From Lacustribacter sp964460315 (GTDB taxonomy: Bacteria; Pseudomonadota; Gammaproteobacteria; Burkholderiales; Burkholderiaceae_A), in the NCBI GenBank assembly GCA_964460315.1, contig CAYWPQ010000010.1, positions 1-41,751 of the forward strand: 41,751 nucleotides of DNA, written 5' to 3'. Numbering within the stretch: position 1 is the first letter of the stretch; the number at the start of each line of letters is the position of its first letter. The notes under the pieces were generated by a model. The model was not told the DNA's origin, did no database searches, and saw nothing but the letters and a program-made list of their open reading frames with translations. Below are positions 41,048 through 41,751 of the stretch, piece by piece. Position numbers and translations under genes: made by a program.

Positions 41048-41611
41048 ATGGCCAACCGACTCACCACCATCACCACCCGCACCGGAGACGACGGCACCAC
41101 CGGTTTGGGTGACGGCTCACGGGTGAGCAAAGACCATGCGCGCATTGAAGCCATGGGCGATGTCGACGAACTGAATAGCCAGATTGGCCTCTTGCTGACC
41201 GAGCCCATGCCGAAGGCGATCGCACTCTTGCTGACCGAGATTCAACACGACCTCTTCGACCTGGGTGGTGAGCTGTCGATTCCTGGTTTTGAGCTTTTAA
41301 AAGTCGAACAGGTGAAGCGTCTTGACGACGCCATTGCCCATTGGAACGATTCGCTTCCAAGGCTTGCCGAATTTATTCTTCCAGGGGGGGCACGGGCCTC
41401 GGCTCAGGCCCATGTCTGTCGCACCGTTGCTCGTCGTGCCGAACGAAAGGTTGTGGTGCTCAACACCTCAACACCGGCCGTCAGGGCTGAGGTGATGCAA
41501 TACCTGAACAGGCTTTCTGATTTGTTGTTTGTGCTTGCCCGAGTCTTCAACCGAAGCCCCGAATGCGGGGGTTCCGGCGAAGATGTGTTGTGGCAACGAC
41601 AGCGCAGCTGA
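41048..41611 (+). CDS. Cob(I)yrinic acid a,c-diamide adenosyltransferase, PduO type
   Basis: Transfers the adenosyl group from ATP to reduced corrinoid, giving adenosylcobalamin. The PduO-type signatures are TTITTRTGDDGTTGLGDGSR near the N-terminus (phosphate-binding TRTGDDGTTGL), DVDELNSQIGLL, the catalytic RTVARRAERKVV and YLNRLSDLLFVLAR. 187 residues, the usual length. ATG at 41048 (MANRLTTITT) is the family start; a longer frame to 40823 lies within glcD. Its stop is 5 bp from that of the convergent DAHP synthase gene. Confidence 0.94.
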   Translation: MANRLTTITTRTGDDGTTGLGDGSRVSKDHARIEAMGDVDELNSQIGLLLTEPMPKAIALLLTEIQHDLFDLGGELSIPGFELLKVEQVKRLDDAIAHWNDSLPRLAEFILPGGARASAQAHVCRTVARRAERKVVVLNTSTPAVRAEVMQYLNRLSDLLFVLARVFNRSPECGGSGEDVLWQRQRS

Positions 41612-41616
41612 GTGAA

Positions 41617-41751
41617 TTAAGCGGCGGAGCTTTCAGCAAGTTTCACGCGGCGTGCACGAACCGCCTGGGCAAGGTTGTCGAGAATCTTCAAGCTGCCGTC
41701 CCAGTCGATGCATCCGTCGGTGATGCTCTGGCCGTAGGTGAGTTTGGCGCC
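41617..41751 (-). CDS. aroG: 3-deoxy-7-phosphoheptulonate synthase (AroG-type DAHP synthase), C-terminal fragment
   Basis: Only the last 44 codons are in the window; the gene continues past its right edge. The visible end (GAKLTYGQSITDGCIDWDG, then LDNLAQAVRARR and an Ala-rich tail) matches the C-terminus of class I DAHP synthases, the first enzyme of the shikimate pathway. Which feedback type (AroF, AroG or AroH) it is cannot be told from this piece. Confidence 0.85.
   Translation of the reverse strand, partial: GAKLTYGQSITDGCIDWDGSLKILDNLAQAVRARRVKLAESSAA

Noticed and set aside
1..41751. CRISPR array, transposon, prophage, toxin-antitoxin or defence module
   Set aside because: No spaced repeats, transposase, integrase of phage type (only XerD) or toxin-like small gene pairs were found; all larger frames are core genes.

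Overview
The window reads as a core chromosomal segment of a betaproteobacterium, most likely of the order Burkholderiales. This rests on the gene content and order (rpsU-yqeY-dnaG-rpoD, tsaE-amiC-mutL-miaA, purM/hda-HAD-pcnB-folK-dNK-panC, ribD-ribE-ribB-ribH-nusB-thiL-pgpA, recA-recX-sucC-sucD) and on a sigma-70 with a very long Lys/Ala/Pro tail. No genus can be named from the sequence alone. There is no phage, transposon, CRISPR array, rRNA or defence island. Three runs of exactly 100 N show that this is a scaffold of joined contigs.

Layout. 1-5163 (minus): a CAT-anticodon tRNA, a terminator, then rpoD, dnaG, yqeY and rpsU, i.e. the macromolecular-synthesis operon with yqeY inserted; N-run 1 removes the end of dnaG and probably the start of rpoD. 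5162-9963: tsaD (plus), plsY and xerD (minus), an AEC-family carrier (plus) and queG (minus), packed so tightly that neighbours share start or stop codons. 9974-14711 (plus): tsaE-amiC-mutL-miaA, with translational coupling; N-run 2 lies in mutL and is an assembly artefact. purM (minus) faces a plus-strand run 15876-20817: hda, a HAD phosphatase, pcnB, folK, a deoxynucleoside kinase and panC. 20835-34669 is one 14-kb minus-strand run: tyrS, ctaA, glyA, nrdR, ribD, ribE, ribB(X), ribH, nusB, thiL, pgpA, cinA, recA, recX, sucC, sucD and a possible 30-codon membrane peptide. 34771-37098 (plus): an M23 peptidase (N-run 3) and anmK, both for cell-wall turnover. 37058-40956 (minus): the glycolate oxidase operon glcDEF. 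The window ends with a PduO-type cobalamin adenosyltransferase (plus) and the 3' end of a DAHP synthase gene (minus).

How the genes work together. The content is housekeeping: transcription and replication initiation (rpoD, dnaG, hda), translation and tRNA modification (rpsU, tsaD/tsaE, miaA, queG, tyrS, pcnB), DNA repair and recombination (mutL, recA/recX under a clear LexA box, xerD), cofactors (riboflavin, folate, pantothenate, thiamine diphosphate, heme A, cobalamin), phospholipids (plsY, pgpA), wall recycling (amiC, M23, anmK), and carbon metabolism (sucCD, glyA, glcDEF). glyA and glcDEF both touch glycine/glyoxylate/C1 flow but are separate units.

I did not find an undescribed multi-gene system. 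The points most worth a second look are a histone-H1-like tail on sigma-70, a heme A synthase that looks like the Bacteroidota type and has Asn where the first family His is expected, a GTP-cyclohydrolase-II-like domain without its zinc cysteines, a small transmembrane ORF after sucD, interlocked start and stop codons, and a false gap in mutL that can be closed from the sequence itself.
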